DNA of 64,000 nt from Bacteriovorax sp. BSW11_IV (GTDB taxonomy: Bacteria; Bdellovibrionota; Bacteriovoracia; Bacteriovoracales; Bacteriovoracaceae). How positions within the stretch are numbered: position 1 is the stretch's first letter; each line of letters begins with the position of its first letter. Shown one piece after another: positions 1 to 8,135 of the stretch. Both the position numbers and the translations under genes were made by a program. The stretch lies in contig NZ_AUNE01000003.1 in NCBI RefSeq assembly GCF_000447755.1, forward strand, positions 1 to 64,000, in the 5' to 3' direction. The notes under the pieces were generated by a model. The model ran no database searches and was not told the origin of the DNA. It saw only the letters and a program-made list of their open reading frames with translations.

Positions 1-1
1 A

Positions 2-682
2 CTCTATCGTATGCAACAAAATTTCATCAACGGTTTTACCCATGAACTTAAGACGCCAATTGCATCATTGAGATTGTTCTTAGATACTTTTTATAAGCAT
101 GAACTTCCGCGCCAAGAGCAGTTGAAATATATTGAATTTATGAAACGAGATACGGAGAGATTGGCCGACAATGTGGAGCAAATTCTTTATCTCGGGCGCA
201 TAGAGGATCGATCTTATAAAGGGGAAATGTCTCTTGTGGATCTTTCAAAATTCATGGAATCCCTAATTGAAAAGGCGAGACACCTGCACGAAGATTTAGA
301 GATTAAAATTAAAAATAGTGGTGAGAATTGGTGTCATGTCGATCGAAAATTATTTGAGGCCCTCGTTCTCAATCTTATTTCTAATTCTGATCGCTATAAA
401 CAGTCTTCTTCTGGTCTTTTAGAAGTAGATGTCTTAGGAGAGGGCGCAAAAATCACCCTTAGCTTCAAAGACAATGGTATTGGGATTGATAAGAAATTTC
501 ATAAAAAGATTTTCAAGAAGTTTTTTCAAGTAGGTAAAAGCGCAAAAGGATCAGGACTAGGTCTCTATTTTGTCTGGCAGGTTGTTAAAATGCACAAGGG
601 AAATATTAAAGTTGATAGTGAAGGCAAAGATTGTGGTTCATTATTTACTATCACGCTGCCAAGGGTGAAGTTTAATGACTAA
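2..682 (+). CDS. Sensor histidine kinase, C-terminal part (5' end outside window)
   Basis: Autophosphorylating kinase of a two-component system. The open frame runs to the window edge without a stop, so the Met at base 11 is probably internal and the sensor and membrane part is missing. Visible are the HisKA H-box (FTHELKTP, phospho-acceptor His at codon 41-43), then the HATPase domain with N-box (LNLISNSDRY), G1 box (DNGIGID), an F-box-like KKFFQVG and G2 box (GSGLGL). The stop lies 8 nt inside the response regulator that follows, so the pair is translationally coupled. The signal sensed cannot be read from this fragment. Confidence 0.9.
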   Translation, partial: LYRMQQNFINGFTHELKTPIASLRLFLDTFYKHELPRQEQLKYIEFMKRDTERLADNVEQILYLGRIEDRSYKGEMSLVDLSKFMESLIEKARHLHEDLEIKIKNSGENWCHVDRKLFEALVLNLISNSDRYKQSSSGLLEVDVLGEGAKITLSFKDNGIGIDKKFHKKIFKKFFQVGKSAKGSGLGLYFVWQVVKMHKGNIKVDSEGKDCGSLFTITLPRVKFND

Positions 683-1394
683 AAAAAGAATTCTCGTTAT
701 TGAGGATGAAAAACATATTGCTGAAGGTTTAAAACTTAATTTGTCTTTGCAAGGTTATGACGTCTATGTCGAAAGAGATGGCATGAAGGGCCTTATGCAT
801 TGGAAGGCCAACAAACCAGATCTTCTCGTACTCGATTTGATGTTGCCAACTCTTGATGGCCACAAAATATTAAAGGCCATTCGCGAAATCGATCAAAGAG
901 CACCTATATTAGTTCTTTCGGCCAAAGATCAGGCCAAGGATAAGGTAAGTTGTCTTTTAGATGGTGTTGATGATTATATTGCTAAACCTTTTGACCTTGA
1001 TGAATTCCTTCTTAGAGTAAGAAGACTTATCCAACAATCAGAATGGTATAGTGCGATTCCTGAAGAAGGTAGTCCACAATTTGATGAGGCCTTAAAAGTT
1101 TTTCACTTTGGTCAAAGTAGTGTTGATCTTGAAAAACTTGTGGCAAAAACTCCAAGCGCCGAATTCACACTTACAGTTCAAGAAGCACAGGTCTTGCGTT
1201 TGTTTTTCTCAAATCCAGGAAGACCACTTTCAAGAAAAGAGCTCTTAGAATACGGTTGGGGATATGATGCAGAAACATCAACGCGAACCATCGACAATTT
1301 TATCGTCAGACTGCGTCGTTATTTTGAAGTTGATCCACGTGAACCAGCTCATTTTATCTCAATAAGATCGGTAGGTTACATCTTTAAACCCTAA
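675..1394 (+). CDS. OmpR/PhoB-family response regulator
   Basis: DNA-binding partner of the kinase just upstream (8-nt overlap). 239 aa, normal for the family. The receiver domain (about 1-120) has the acidic pocket E10-D11-E12, phospho-acceptor D54 in VLDLMLP, Ser82 and the conserved K104 in AKPF. The C-terminal winged helix (about 140-239) ends with the usual RTIDNFIVRLRRYFE recognition region and a RSVGYIF wing. It should bind DNA as a phosphorylated dimer. Target genes are unknown; the fabI gene follows on the same strand about 100 nt later. Confidence 0.93.
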   Translation: MTKKRILVIEDEKHIAEGLKLNLSLQGYDVYVERDGMKGLMHWKANKPDLLVLDLMLPTLDGHKILKAIREIDQRAPILVLSAKDQAKDKVSCLLDGVDDYIAKPFDLDEFLLRVRRLIQQSEWYSAIPEEGSPQFDEALKVFHFGQSSVDLEKLVAKTPSAEFTLTVQEAQVLRLFFSNPGRPLSRKELLEYGWGYDAETSTRTIDNFIVRLRRYFEVDPREPAHFISIRSVGYIFKP

Positions 1395-1492
1395 CTCAAA
1401 AAGGCGAATAATCGCCTCATTTCCTATTGTCATTAAAGCTGTGGCCTGTTAGGGTTAACTCCATATTTTTTACTTATTTCAAGGGAATATTT

Positions 1493-2260
1493 ATGAGTTT
1501 AATGAGTGGAAAGAAAGTTCTCATTCTTGGTGTTGCTAACGATATGTCTATCGGTTGGGGGATTGCAAAAGCAATGAAGGCCCAAGGAGCAAGAATTGGG
1601 ATGAGTTATTTAAACGAAGCTCTTCAAAAACGTGTTCAACCACTTGCTGATGAGATTGGCGCGGACTTTACTTTTGAAATGGATGTAACAGTTGATTCTC
1701 ACTATGAAGCAATGAAAAAAGTTGTTGCTGATAATTGGGGAGAAGTTGATGTTATCGTACACTCACTTGCTTTTGCTGATAAGTCAGATCTAAAAGCAAG
1801 ATTTTCAGATACAACAAGAGAAGGCTTCAAGATGGCCTGTGACATTTCAGCATTCTCACTAATTGGTGTTACAAATGCTCTTCGCGATATCCTTGCAAAA
1901 GATGCTTCAATTATGGCCATGACTTACCACGGCTCAGTAGCAGTTCTTAAAGGATACAACGTAATGGGTGTTGCTAAGGCCGCACTTGAATCTTCAATGC
2001 GCTACCTTGCAGATGACCTAGGTCCAGAAGGTGTTCGTGTAAATTGTATTTCTGCTGGTCCGATTAGAACTCTTGCAGCTTCAGGTGTTCCGGGCCTAAA
2101 GCAATTCTTAAAAGATGTTGAAGAAAAAGCACCTTTAAGAAGAAACGTAACTCAAGATGACGTAGGTAATACTGCTGTTTACCTTGCTTCTTCACTTTCA
2201 AATGGTGTTACAGGTCAAACGATCTACGTTGACTCTGGTATCAGCATTGTTGGGGCCTAG
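1493..2260 (+). CDS. fabI: Enoyl-ACP reductase (NADH) FabI
   Basis: Last reduction of each fatty-acid elongation cycle, trans-2-enoyl-ACP to acyl-ACP, in the cytoplasm. 255 aa, the usual FabI length. The N-terminal nucleotide site reads GVANDMSIGWGIA, typical of FabI rather than FabG. The catalytic Tyr-x6-Lys is Y155/K162 (GYNVMGVAK), with the additional Tyr at 145. An upstream in-frame extension from about 1427 exists, but the ATG at 1493 has an AGGGA element at the right distance and gives the family N-terminus. The stop overlaps the GTG start of the next small gene by one base (TAGTG). Confidence 0.95.
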   Translation: MSLMSGKKVLILGVANDMSIGWGIAKAMKAQGARIGMSYLNEALQKRVQPLADEIGADFTFEMDVTVDSHYEAMKKVVADNWGEVDVIVHSLAFADKSDLKARFSDTTREGFKMACDISAFSLIGVTNALRDILAKDASIMAMTYHGSVAVLKGYNVMGVAKAALESSMRYLADDLGPEGVRVNCISAGPIRTLAASGVPGLKQFLKDVEEKAPLRRNVTQDDVGNTAVYLASSLSNGVTGQTIYVDSGISIVGA

Positions 2261-2514
2261 TGAATTATTCTAAGATTCTCGATGAGTTTCCCTTAGATTA
2301 TTTTGTCCCACTGACAAATAATGAAAATCTAGAAGGTCGCCTAACTATTAATAAGTTGGGTGACTCTTTTAGCGTTGAGATCGATATTGTCCTTAAGGAG
2401 TCGAAGAAGATTTGGCGCCATGTGGACATCCTTTATAATAGAGAGTCCAAAGAAGACGCCATCGATCAGGGTGTAAGTCGACTTTCTAAGTACTTATCAG
2501 TTTTTAAACACTAA
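2260..2514 (+). CDS. Small hypothetical protein coupled to fabI
   Basis: 84 aa, GTG start formed by the last base of the fabI stop codon, a classic coupling arrangement. No signal peptide or membrane segment. The sequence looks like a small mixed alpha/beta domain: an aromatic N-terminus (FPLDYFVPL), a central beta-rich part and a C-terminal helix (QGVSRLSKYLSVF). I do not recognise the family. Close coupling to fabI suggests co-expression but does not prove a lipid role. Confidence 0.65.
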   Translation: MNYSKILDEFPLDYFVPLTNNENLEGRLTINKLGDSFSVEIDIVLKESKKIWRHVDILYNRESKEDAIDQGVSRLSKYLSVFKH

Positions 2515-2588
2515 ATTTTTTTCATTTCTTAGATACTTACACAGTGCCTTATGGTAAGGGGAATTGACTAATTTTCCTGGGGATCACC

Positions 2589-5500
2589 GTGTTTAAAAAA
2601 GTAATCTATTACTTCATCGATAATTCATTCGTTGTTAATCTCATCACAGCATTTCTATTGCTAGTGGGTGCGCTATGTTTATTTAGTGTCAAAAGAGATT
2701 TCATTCCTCCTTGGGAAATGAAAATGATCACAATTAGCGCGAGCTTACCTGGAGCAACGGCCAAGCAAGTTGAGTATTTTGTAACATATCCACTTGAAGA
2801 AAGTGTAACAAGCTTTCCTGGGATCTCTGAGATTAAATCAAATTCACAACCAGGGTCTACCTCTATCCAGATAATTCTTGAAGAGAGTTACAAAGAGGTA
2901 GATGAACTTGTTGAACTAGTAAAAGACAGTGTGGAAAACGTAAAGGCCAATCTTCCGAGTGATGTTGAGAATATTTCTGTAAAGAAAATGAAAATGACAG
3001 AGTTCTGGTTGGCCGAGCTTAATATTTTAAACTATGACTATCAAAATGAGGCCCATCGGTTAAGAGTGAATACTCTTGCTGATGATTTTAAAAAAATCCC
3101 AGGTGTCATAAAGGTCGATAACTCTGCACCGGTGCCTGCGGTTTTTGTTAAGTTCGACTTGAATAAATTATCTCGATTTCATCTTGACCTAAGAAGTATC
3201 CAAAGCAAGATCGTTTCCTACTTCCAGTTTTTACCAATTGGTCGAATTGAAAAAAGAGGAGAGACAATCAACGTTGAGGTCGCTCAAAATTTTAACGATG
3301 TCAAAGATCTAAATAATATGGTGGTCAGTGGAAATTCTTCTGGTCGCGTAATTAGATTAAAAGATGTTGCAAAAGTTAGTTTCAAGCAAGGAAAGGTTTC
3401 TGTTACTCAAACAGTTAATGGTGTGTCCTCTGTTGAACTAAGTCTCTATAAAGATGGTCAATCTGATGTTTTAAAGATTAACGAAAAACTTCAAGAGACT
3501 ATTAAAAAGTTTAATGAAGAAGCTCCGATGGGACTGAAAATTATTGAGGCCGAAAATGGGGCCCATTTTATTCAACGACAACTCACTGTTTTAAATAGTA
3601 ACGGGATCCTTGGTTTCATTCTTGTTTTTGTCACACTATTTGTATTTCTAGGAGCGAAAAATGCTCTTATGACGGCCATTGGTTTACCTCTTTCTTATAT
3701 GACAACATTCATTACTCTTAGCTACTTTGGCGTTGGCCTTGATATCATCTCGGTTGTAGGGATGTTATTAGTTATTGGGATTCTCGTGGATGATGCCATT
3801 ATTGTTGCTGAACAGTATGCACAGTATCTAGAGGCGGGAATGGAACCGCGAGATGCTGCTTATCAGGCCGTTCGTAAAACAATTATTCCAATTACAGGTG
3901 CCGTTCTAACAACAGTTGTGGCCTTTTTGCCGATTCTTCTTACTGATAGTGGAATTGGAAATGTTTTAAAAGGTATTCCTTTTGTCGTCATCTCGGCCCT
4001 TGTGATGAGTTGGTTTGAATGTTTTCTTATTTTACCAAATCACCTCGCTCATTATGTTAAGAAAGCTCCAAAACACAAAGAGTCGGGTGTCTTTGTTAAA
4101 TTTAAATCTTTTTACCGCAAGTTTTTGGCGAAAGTTCTACGCTTTAGATATCTTGCCATTTTTTCTTTCGTGGCACTTATGATTGGGTCCTTTGTGTTGG
4201 CCCAGAAAAAAGTTCCTTTAAAATTTGATTTGAGAATTGGTAATGAAAGTTTACGAATTGTGGCCGTATTGAAAGAATCTGCTTCAATTGAAGAAACACA
4301 GGAGAAGTTAAAACCAATTTATAATTTGATTAAAGAAATTGATCCTTCTCGCTACACTGTTTGGGGTGGCATCACAGGAAGAACATGGGTTAATGGTGAG
4401 AGAAAAAAAGGAGAGAAGTATTCAAGCTTCTATATCTATTTTAGCCAAAATCATGAGAATTATATTCAGGACAAAGAGTTCATTGAGAAGTTTTTAAAAG
4501 AGCGCTTAGAGGCCCTTAAGACAGACGAGTTTGAAATTCTTAGTTTAGAAACAAGACGTGGTGGCCATGATAATGCCAAGGATCACGTTATTAATCTTTT
4601 CGTCGAAGGAAAAGACGATTTAAATGAAAATGTAATTGATCAAACAATTAGAGATCTTTCGCAAAATATTACTGGCTTTGATCGCGTTTATCGCGACCCC
4701 AACTTTATGGCCAAAGGTTGGGTGTTTCATCCAAATGAAGAAGTACTAAGTAGCTATGGTTTATCTCGCTTTGATTTGGCCCTATACATTCGTGGTCATA
4801 TTGCAAAAAGTAATGTTGAAGAATTTAGAATGAAGGGCGAGAGAATTCAGGTTTATACTTATTTTAATGAAAATCCTGATGAGATTTCCTTCGAAGAGCT
4901 CTCTGGTATATCAATTGTTCTACCTAACGGTCGTACAGTCACACTTTCTTCACTAGGTGAATGGAAAGAAGAGAACTCTTTTGCACGTATCGAACATGAA
5001 AATCTTGTTAAGTCTTCGAAGTGGGAATTATCGTTTAAAGATGATCTTACGAAGAAAGAATTATTCAATGAGGCCATTTTGAAGATGCTTCCTGAGTTAA
5101 GAGCAAAATTTCCTACTGCTGTAATTAGAACTGATGATGCAGATATTGAAGCAAAGAAGAATAAAGAATCAATGTCAAAGATGGTTTTCATTTGTATTGC
5201 TCTCATTTTCTTTGTGCTTGCACTTATTCTTCAGTCAGTGGCCCAGCCATTATTAATTATCATGGCCATTCCTTTCGGACTTATTGGTGTGATCCTCGCT
5301 TTTTACGCACACGGTGAAACAATAAATGTTATGGCCATCGTTGGAATTATTGGTATGGCCGGTGTTGTTGTTAATGATTCACTTATTCTTGTTGATACAG
5401 TCAATCATTTGACAAGGTCCCTTGGTGAGCGCTCAAGACAGGTGATTATCAACGCCGCCATCATGAGATTGCGTCCAATTTTACTCACAAGTATTTCAAC

Positions 5501-5750
5501 TCTTGGTGGGGTTCTTCCCATGGCCTATGCTATTGGTGGTGATGCTGGTTTTTCTAAAGCTCTGGCCCTATCGCTAGGTTGGGGGCTATGCTTTGCGACA
5601 ATTCTTACGCTAGTTTTACTTCCTGCCTTTATTGAATGCTCATTTGATGTTCTCAATTTTTGGAATAGAAAATTTGGCAAAATGGACAAAAATTCAGTTG
5701 GCATGTCAGAAAAACGTCGCGAGAGTGCGATGAGTCAGTCATTGAATTGA
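2589..5750 (+). CDS. RND-family efflux transporter permease (AcrB/HAE1 type)
   Basis: Proton-driven inner-membrane pump, 1053 aa, normal for the family. GTG start after a GGGGATCACC leader. The first transmembrane helix is at about 12-32, followed by a porter domain containing PGATAKQVEYFVTYPLEE. The TM4 proton-relay acids are in ILVDDAIIVAE, and the TM10-11 region has MAGVVVNDSLILVD and RLRPILLTS. Two large periplasmic loops are present, as expected. No membrane-fusion protein or outer-membrane channel lies beside it, so it is an orphan permease that must borrow partners or work alone. Substrate cannot be predicted. Confidence 0.92.
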   Translation: MFKKVIYYFIDNSFVVNLITAFLLLVGALCLFSVKRDFIPPWEMKMITISASLPGATAKQVEYFVTYPLEESVTSFPGISEIKSNSQPGSTSIQIILEESYKEVDELVELVKDSVENVKANLPSDVENISVKKMKMTEFWLAELNILNYDYQNEAHRLRVNTLADDFKKIPGVIKVDNSAPVPAVFVKFDLNKLSRFHLDLRSIQSKIVSYFQFLPIGRIEKRGETINVEVAQNFNDVKDLNNMVVSGNSSGRVIRLKDVAKVSFKQGKVSVTQTVNGVSSVELSLYKDGQSDVLKINEKLQETIKKFNEEAPMGLKIIEAENGAHFIQRQLTVLNSNGILGFILVFVTLFVFLGAKNALMTAIGLPLSYMTTFITLSYFGVGLDIISVVGMLLVIGILVDDAIIVAEQYAQYLEAGMEPRDAAYQAVRKTIIPITGAVLTTVVAFLPILLTDSGIGNVLKGIPFVVISALVMSWFECFLILPNHLAHYVKKAPKHKESGVFVKFKSFYRKFLAKVLRFRYLAIFSFVALMIGSFVLAQKKVPLKFDLRIGNESLRIVAVLKESASIEETQEKLKPIYNLIKEIDPSRYTVWGGITGRTWVNGERKKGEKYSSFYIYFSQNHENYIQDKEFIEKFLKERLEALKTDEFEILSLETRRGGHDNAKDHVINLFVEGKDDLNENVIDQTIRDLSQNITGFDRVYRDPNFMAKGWVFHPNEEVLSSYGLSRFDLALYIRGHIAKSNVEEFRMKGERIQVYTYFNENPDEISFEELSGISIVLPNGRTVTLSSLGEWKEENSFARIEHENLVKSSKWELSFKDDLTKKELFNEAILKMLPELRAKFPTAVIRTDDADIEAKKNKESMSKMVFICIALIFFVLALILQSVAQPLLIIMAIPFGLIGVILAFYAHGETINVMAIVGIIGMAGVVVNDSLILVDTVNHLTRSLGERSRQVIINAAIMRLRPILLTSISTLGGVLPMAYAIGGDAGFSKALALSLGWGLCFATILTLVLLPAFIECSFDVLNFWNRKFGKMDKNSVGMSEKRRESAMSQSLN

Positions 5751-5801
5751 CATAGTTTTCTAAGTTTGACTTGTGTAATATCATGCACTTATGTAATTTG
5801 G

Positions 5802-5827
5802 ACCTCGTGAAAAAGTTGGCACGAGGT
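5802..5827. repeat. 8-bp inverted repeat overlapping a sigma-54 promoter
   Basis: ACCTCGTG at 5802-5809 and CACGAGGT at 5820-5827 are perfect inverted arms separated by 10 nt. The right arm lies inside the -24 element of the promoter at 5817. It could be an operator that blocks RNA polymerase, or a chance consequence of the promoter sequence. No T-run follows, so it is not a good terminator for the RND gene. Confidence 0.5.
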
Positions 5828-5832
5828 TTGCT
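5817..5832 (+). promoter_or_regulatory. Sigma-54 (RpoN) promoter, exact consensus
   Basis: TGGCACGAGGTTTGCT matches the sigma-54 consensus TGGCACG-N4-TTGC(A/T) at every fixed position, with the invariant GG (5818-5819) and GC (5830-5831) 10 nt apart. Transcription should start near 5843. No start codon with a convincing frame follows before the terminator at 5907, so the expected product is a short RNA. A bacterial enhancer-binding protein would be required. Confidence 0.75.
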
Positions 5833-5842
5833 TATATATAGG

Positions 5843-5935
5843 TGTGTGTGTAGGAGCTTAGAAAAAAGGATTTTTTCAAACCTCCGTCGAATGTCTCTCA
5901 AAAAAGCCCGCGTCTGCAAACGCGGGTTTTTTTTT
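5843..5935 (+). ncRNA. Candidate sigma-54-dependent small RNA (about 90 nt)
   Basis: Bounded by the sigma-54 promoter and an intrinsic terminator. Within it, GAAAAAA (5861-5867) pairs with TTTTTTC (5871-5877) around a GGA loop. An outer pair GGAG (5853-5856) with CTCC (5882-5885) can close the hairpin. CCTCC at 5881-5885 is the complement of a Shine-Dalgarno core, so when unpaired it could bind ribosome binding sites of target mRNAs. This is a structural inference; no known sRNA family is recognised. The alternative is an unannotated mini-peptide transcript. Confidence 0.55.
5907..5935. terminator. Bidirectional intrinsic terminator
   Basis: CCCGCGT (5907-5913) and ACGCGGG (5920-5926) form a 7-bp GC stem with a 6-nt loop, followed by nine T. 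On the other strand an A-run at 5900-5905 supplies the U-tract. It therefore ends both the small RNA on the plus strand and the minus-strand gene at 5940. Confidence 0.88.
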
Positions 5936-5939
5936 GTCT

Positions 5940-6485
5940 TTAAAGTGGGTTTGCATTTATTAGATTTTTACAATCCCAGTCTTTTTCACTGAACCATGAA
6001 AGTCTATGAACTTTTAGCATTGTTGGTCTTTTAGATTTATCAAATGTCAAAAAGGTATGAAGACTTGCTCCCTTGATTTTTATTTCATTAGAAAATAACT
6101 GATTATAAAGATAATCATCGTCTTCACTGTAAATATCAACTTGTTCTCCCTTGTTATTGAAATCTGCAATAGCTTCAGCACAATTTGGGTTTGTTTTATA
6201 TCTAGTGTGATGATAATTGGTGATTCTCGAATAAAGAGAAACGCCATCTTCTCTTGTTTGTATTTGCTCAGAATTTGTTGTGAACTTAAAATCAATAACA
6301 AGCTTGTTGCAATGTTGTCCCTTTGAACTTAGATCAGAGACTTCATTTATTTGAACGACACAGATATTTCCAGTCGGTCTGTGGTTGTAATACTCTATGC
6401 CAAGATAGATGTCATTTGTCCAAACATCAATTAGGGCCGCGTGAGATGTTGTGATAATTGAAAGAAAAAGAAAAAGGATTTTCAT
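5940..6485 (-). CDS. Exported hypothetical protein
   Basis: 181 aa with a short signal peptide (MKILFLFLSIITTSHA, cleavage near residue 16) and no further membrane helix, so periplasmic or secreted. Three Cys remain in the mature part, plus one near the C-terminus, suggesting disulfides. Composition is ordinary; no motif is recognised. It ends at the bidirectional terminator at 5907 and is about 100 nt from the lipoprotein gene upstream of it on the same strand, with a hairpin between them. Confidence 0.7.
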   Translation of the reverse strand: MKILFLFLSIITTSHAALIDVWTNDIYLGIEYYNHRPTGNICVVQINEVSDLSSKGQHCNKLVIDFKFTTNSEQIQTREDGVSLYSRITNYHHTRYKTNPNCAEAIADFNNKGEQVDIYSEDDDYLYNQLFSNEIKIKGASLHTFLTFDKSKRPTMLKVHRLSWFSEKDWDCKNLINANPL

Positions 6486-6549
6486 TTGATTTACTCCTAG
6501 ATTGCGATTCGTTTAAGTGCTGAATAATCGCAAAAATGAGAGTAAAAGA

Positions 6550-6580
6550 GGATGCAACATATTGTTGCATCCTAAGAGAT
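6550..6580 (-). terminator. Intrinsic terminator of the minus-strand lipoprotein gene
   Basis: GGATGCAACA (6550-6559) and TGTTGCATCC (6563-6572) form a perfect 10-bp stem with a 3-nt TAT loop. Read on the minus strand it lies just after the stop codon at 6586 and is followed by TCTTTTACT, a modest U-tract. Confidence 0.65.
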
Positions 6581-6585
6581 TAGAA

Positions 6586-7053
6586 TTAATATCTGAAGTG
6601 AATTTCTTGGAAAACGTGTTCGTTAATACGATCGCTGAAAAAGTCAGTTTTATTTCTTCCAAGAACTTTTGAAACCTTGCTGTAAGCATCAAACATTAAA
6701 TCTAATCTTTGTTTGTAAAGTTTCTCTAGCTGTTTTCTCGTTTCAAAAACTTTTTTATTATCATACTTATCGGCCATGATCCCTTCAAAAAGAATAACTT
6801 TCAATTTGCGAATGTCTTGCTCGATCTCTTGATTTTTTACAAGAACATCGGCATGGATATTTGCAAATTTTTCTTTTTGCTCTGGAGTAATTCCTTTGGC
6901 GTGCTCTAGGACTTCATTCATTTTAGAAATCATCTCTGCACGTGTTTTAATTTGTGGCATTGAATTTTTTTCTGCTTCAATTTCTTTCTTAGTTTGAGAT
7001 GCACATGAAACTGAAATAGTCGCAATTAAAAGAAGGTAAAATAATTTTTTCAT
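6586..7053 (-). CDS. Small helical lipoprotein
   Basis: 155 aa. Signal peptide with lipobox ISVSCAS (lipidated Cys at residue 17). The mature part is strongly helical and charged, with GITPEQKEKFANIHADV at about 54-70, which resembles the LTxxQ helix of Spy/CpxP-type periplasmic chaperones. That resemblance is only suggestive. A hairpin-forming palindrome (7062-7089) lies directly before the ribosome binding site. An intrinsic terminator follows the stop. Confidence 0.75.
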   Translation of the reverse strand: MKKLFYLLLIATISVSCASQTKKEIEAEKNSMPQIKTRAEMISKMNEVLEHAKGITPEQKEKFANIHADVLVKNQEIEQDIRKLKVILFEGIMADKYDNKKVFETRKQLEKLYKQRLDLMFDAYSKVSKVLGRNKTDFFSDRINEHVFQEIHFRY

Positions 7054-7061
7054 AAATAATC

Positions 7062-7089
7062 CTTTTATGACGGTTGTCTGTCATAAAAG
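7062..7089 (-). promoter_or_regulatory. 10-bp inverted repeat next to the lipoprotein ribosome binding site
   Basis: CTTTTATGAC (7062-7071) and GTCATAAAAG (7080-7089) are perfect arms with an 8-nt spacer. On the minus strand the 3' arm runs into AAAAGGA, the ribosome binding site of the gene starting at 7053. It could be an operator, or an mRNA hairpin controlling initiation. Confidence 0.6.
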
Positions 7090-7126
7090 ATAATAGGCCT
7101 TAGTTATAAAATAAACATGATCTAGG

Positions 7127-8056
7127 TCAATTTTGTGTTAAAACTTCATAAATTAAGGCACTGAGATAACGCGCACCTTTTTGCGATAATGTATCAAAGA
7201 GAGGATTGTATTCGTAGATGCCATAATAGTGCTGATTTTGATTTCTTAGTTTATACCAATTAAATATTTCACTTACAGTATGGCCAGGGATTCCGCGATG
7301 GTTAACAGCGCTAACGGCATCCATGACATCGCTCGAAATGGCATCACAATCAAGACTAAGAATAAAAGTATAGTCGCTATAGTCTTCTGTAATGGCATTC
7401 ATGTAAGTACCAATTGATTCGGTGAAATTTTTTGTCCATTCTTTCATCAATGACTGTTCATAAATATCCATCCCTTTGCCGGGAAGTTCATTGTAGTTAC
7501 TTTTTGCGTTAGCAAAATCATGGATTCCTAGTTGGATGAGTTTAAAGTCTTTTTTTGTTTCATTAGCAAATTGTCTAAAAGGTGTGCCAGAATGAAAAAG
7601 AGGGTCTACACGAGTATCTAGATGTGCATCAATATTGAGTACAAGGATTTTATCATGCTTAGTCTCAAGGGCCTTTAAAAGAGGGTAGATATGATCGTGT
7701 CCACCACCAATATGTATGACATTCTTAGAGTTTTTAGTTGAAAGTGAATTTTTAATATTCTCTATTTCAATTTTTTGAAGCTCATCGAAATTGTCATCGC
7801 AATTATCATTGATGACATTTGAGTAATTGAATGTCGTTTCTTTATCGAGATGATCGGCCAGTTTTTTGAAGACATTTATTATGGCATCTGGGCCATACTT
7901 TGCTCCACGACGACCACCATTGCGACAGACACCAATATCACTTTTTGCTAACAGAAATTGCGCAAGGCCTTGATCACTTTCTTTGAAATATTTTTCAAGT
8001 CTATCCTGTGATCTCGAAGAAAGTTGGTCAGGTATTCCTTTATAATCTTCGTTCAT
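7127..8056 (-). CDS. Arginase/agmatinase/formimidoylglutamase-family enzyme
   Basis: Binuclear manganese ureohydrolase, 309 aa, normal length. Metal-binding motifs appear in the family order: GGGHDH at 117-122, DAHLDTR at 143-149 and SLDCDAI at 234-240 (ligands D236 and D238). The Asp-Pro that commonly ends the third motif is replaced by Ser-Ser-Asp. The GGGHDH form and overall pattern fit formimidoylglutamase (histidine breakdown, N-formimidoyl-glutamate to glutamate and formamide) better than arginase, but no other hut gene is nearby, so the substrate is uncertain. Confidence 0.8.
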   Translation of the reverse strand: MNEDYKGIPDQLSSRSQDRLEKYFKESDQGLAQFLLAKSDIGVCRNGGRRGAKYGPDAIINVFKKLADHLDKETTFNYSNVINDNCDDNFDELQKIEIENIKNSLSTKNSKNVIHIGGGHDHIYPLLKALETKHDKILVLNIDAHLDTRVDPLFHSGTPFRQFANETKKDFKLIQLGIHDFANAKSNYNELPGKGMDIYEQSLMKEWTKNFTESIGTYMNAITEDYSDYTFILSLDCDAISSDVMDAVSAVNHRGIPGHTVSEIFNWYKLRNQNQHYYGIYEYNPLFDTLSQKGARYLSALIYEVLTQN

Positions 8057-8135
8057 TTGCTCATCCTTTCAACAATAAAAATATCGTGTAATTACTTGTG
8101 ATTACTTAAGCGCCAGTATACTATTAAATGATATT

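Noticed and set aside
5802-5827. Inverted repeat as terminator of the RND gene
   Set aside because: No U-tract follows the right arm, and the right arm is part of the sigma-54 promoter.
5771-5992. 73-codon open frame on the plus strand
   Set aside because: It starts upstream of the sigma-54 promoter, runs through the intrinsic terminator and has no ribosome binding site; chance frame.
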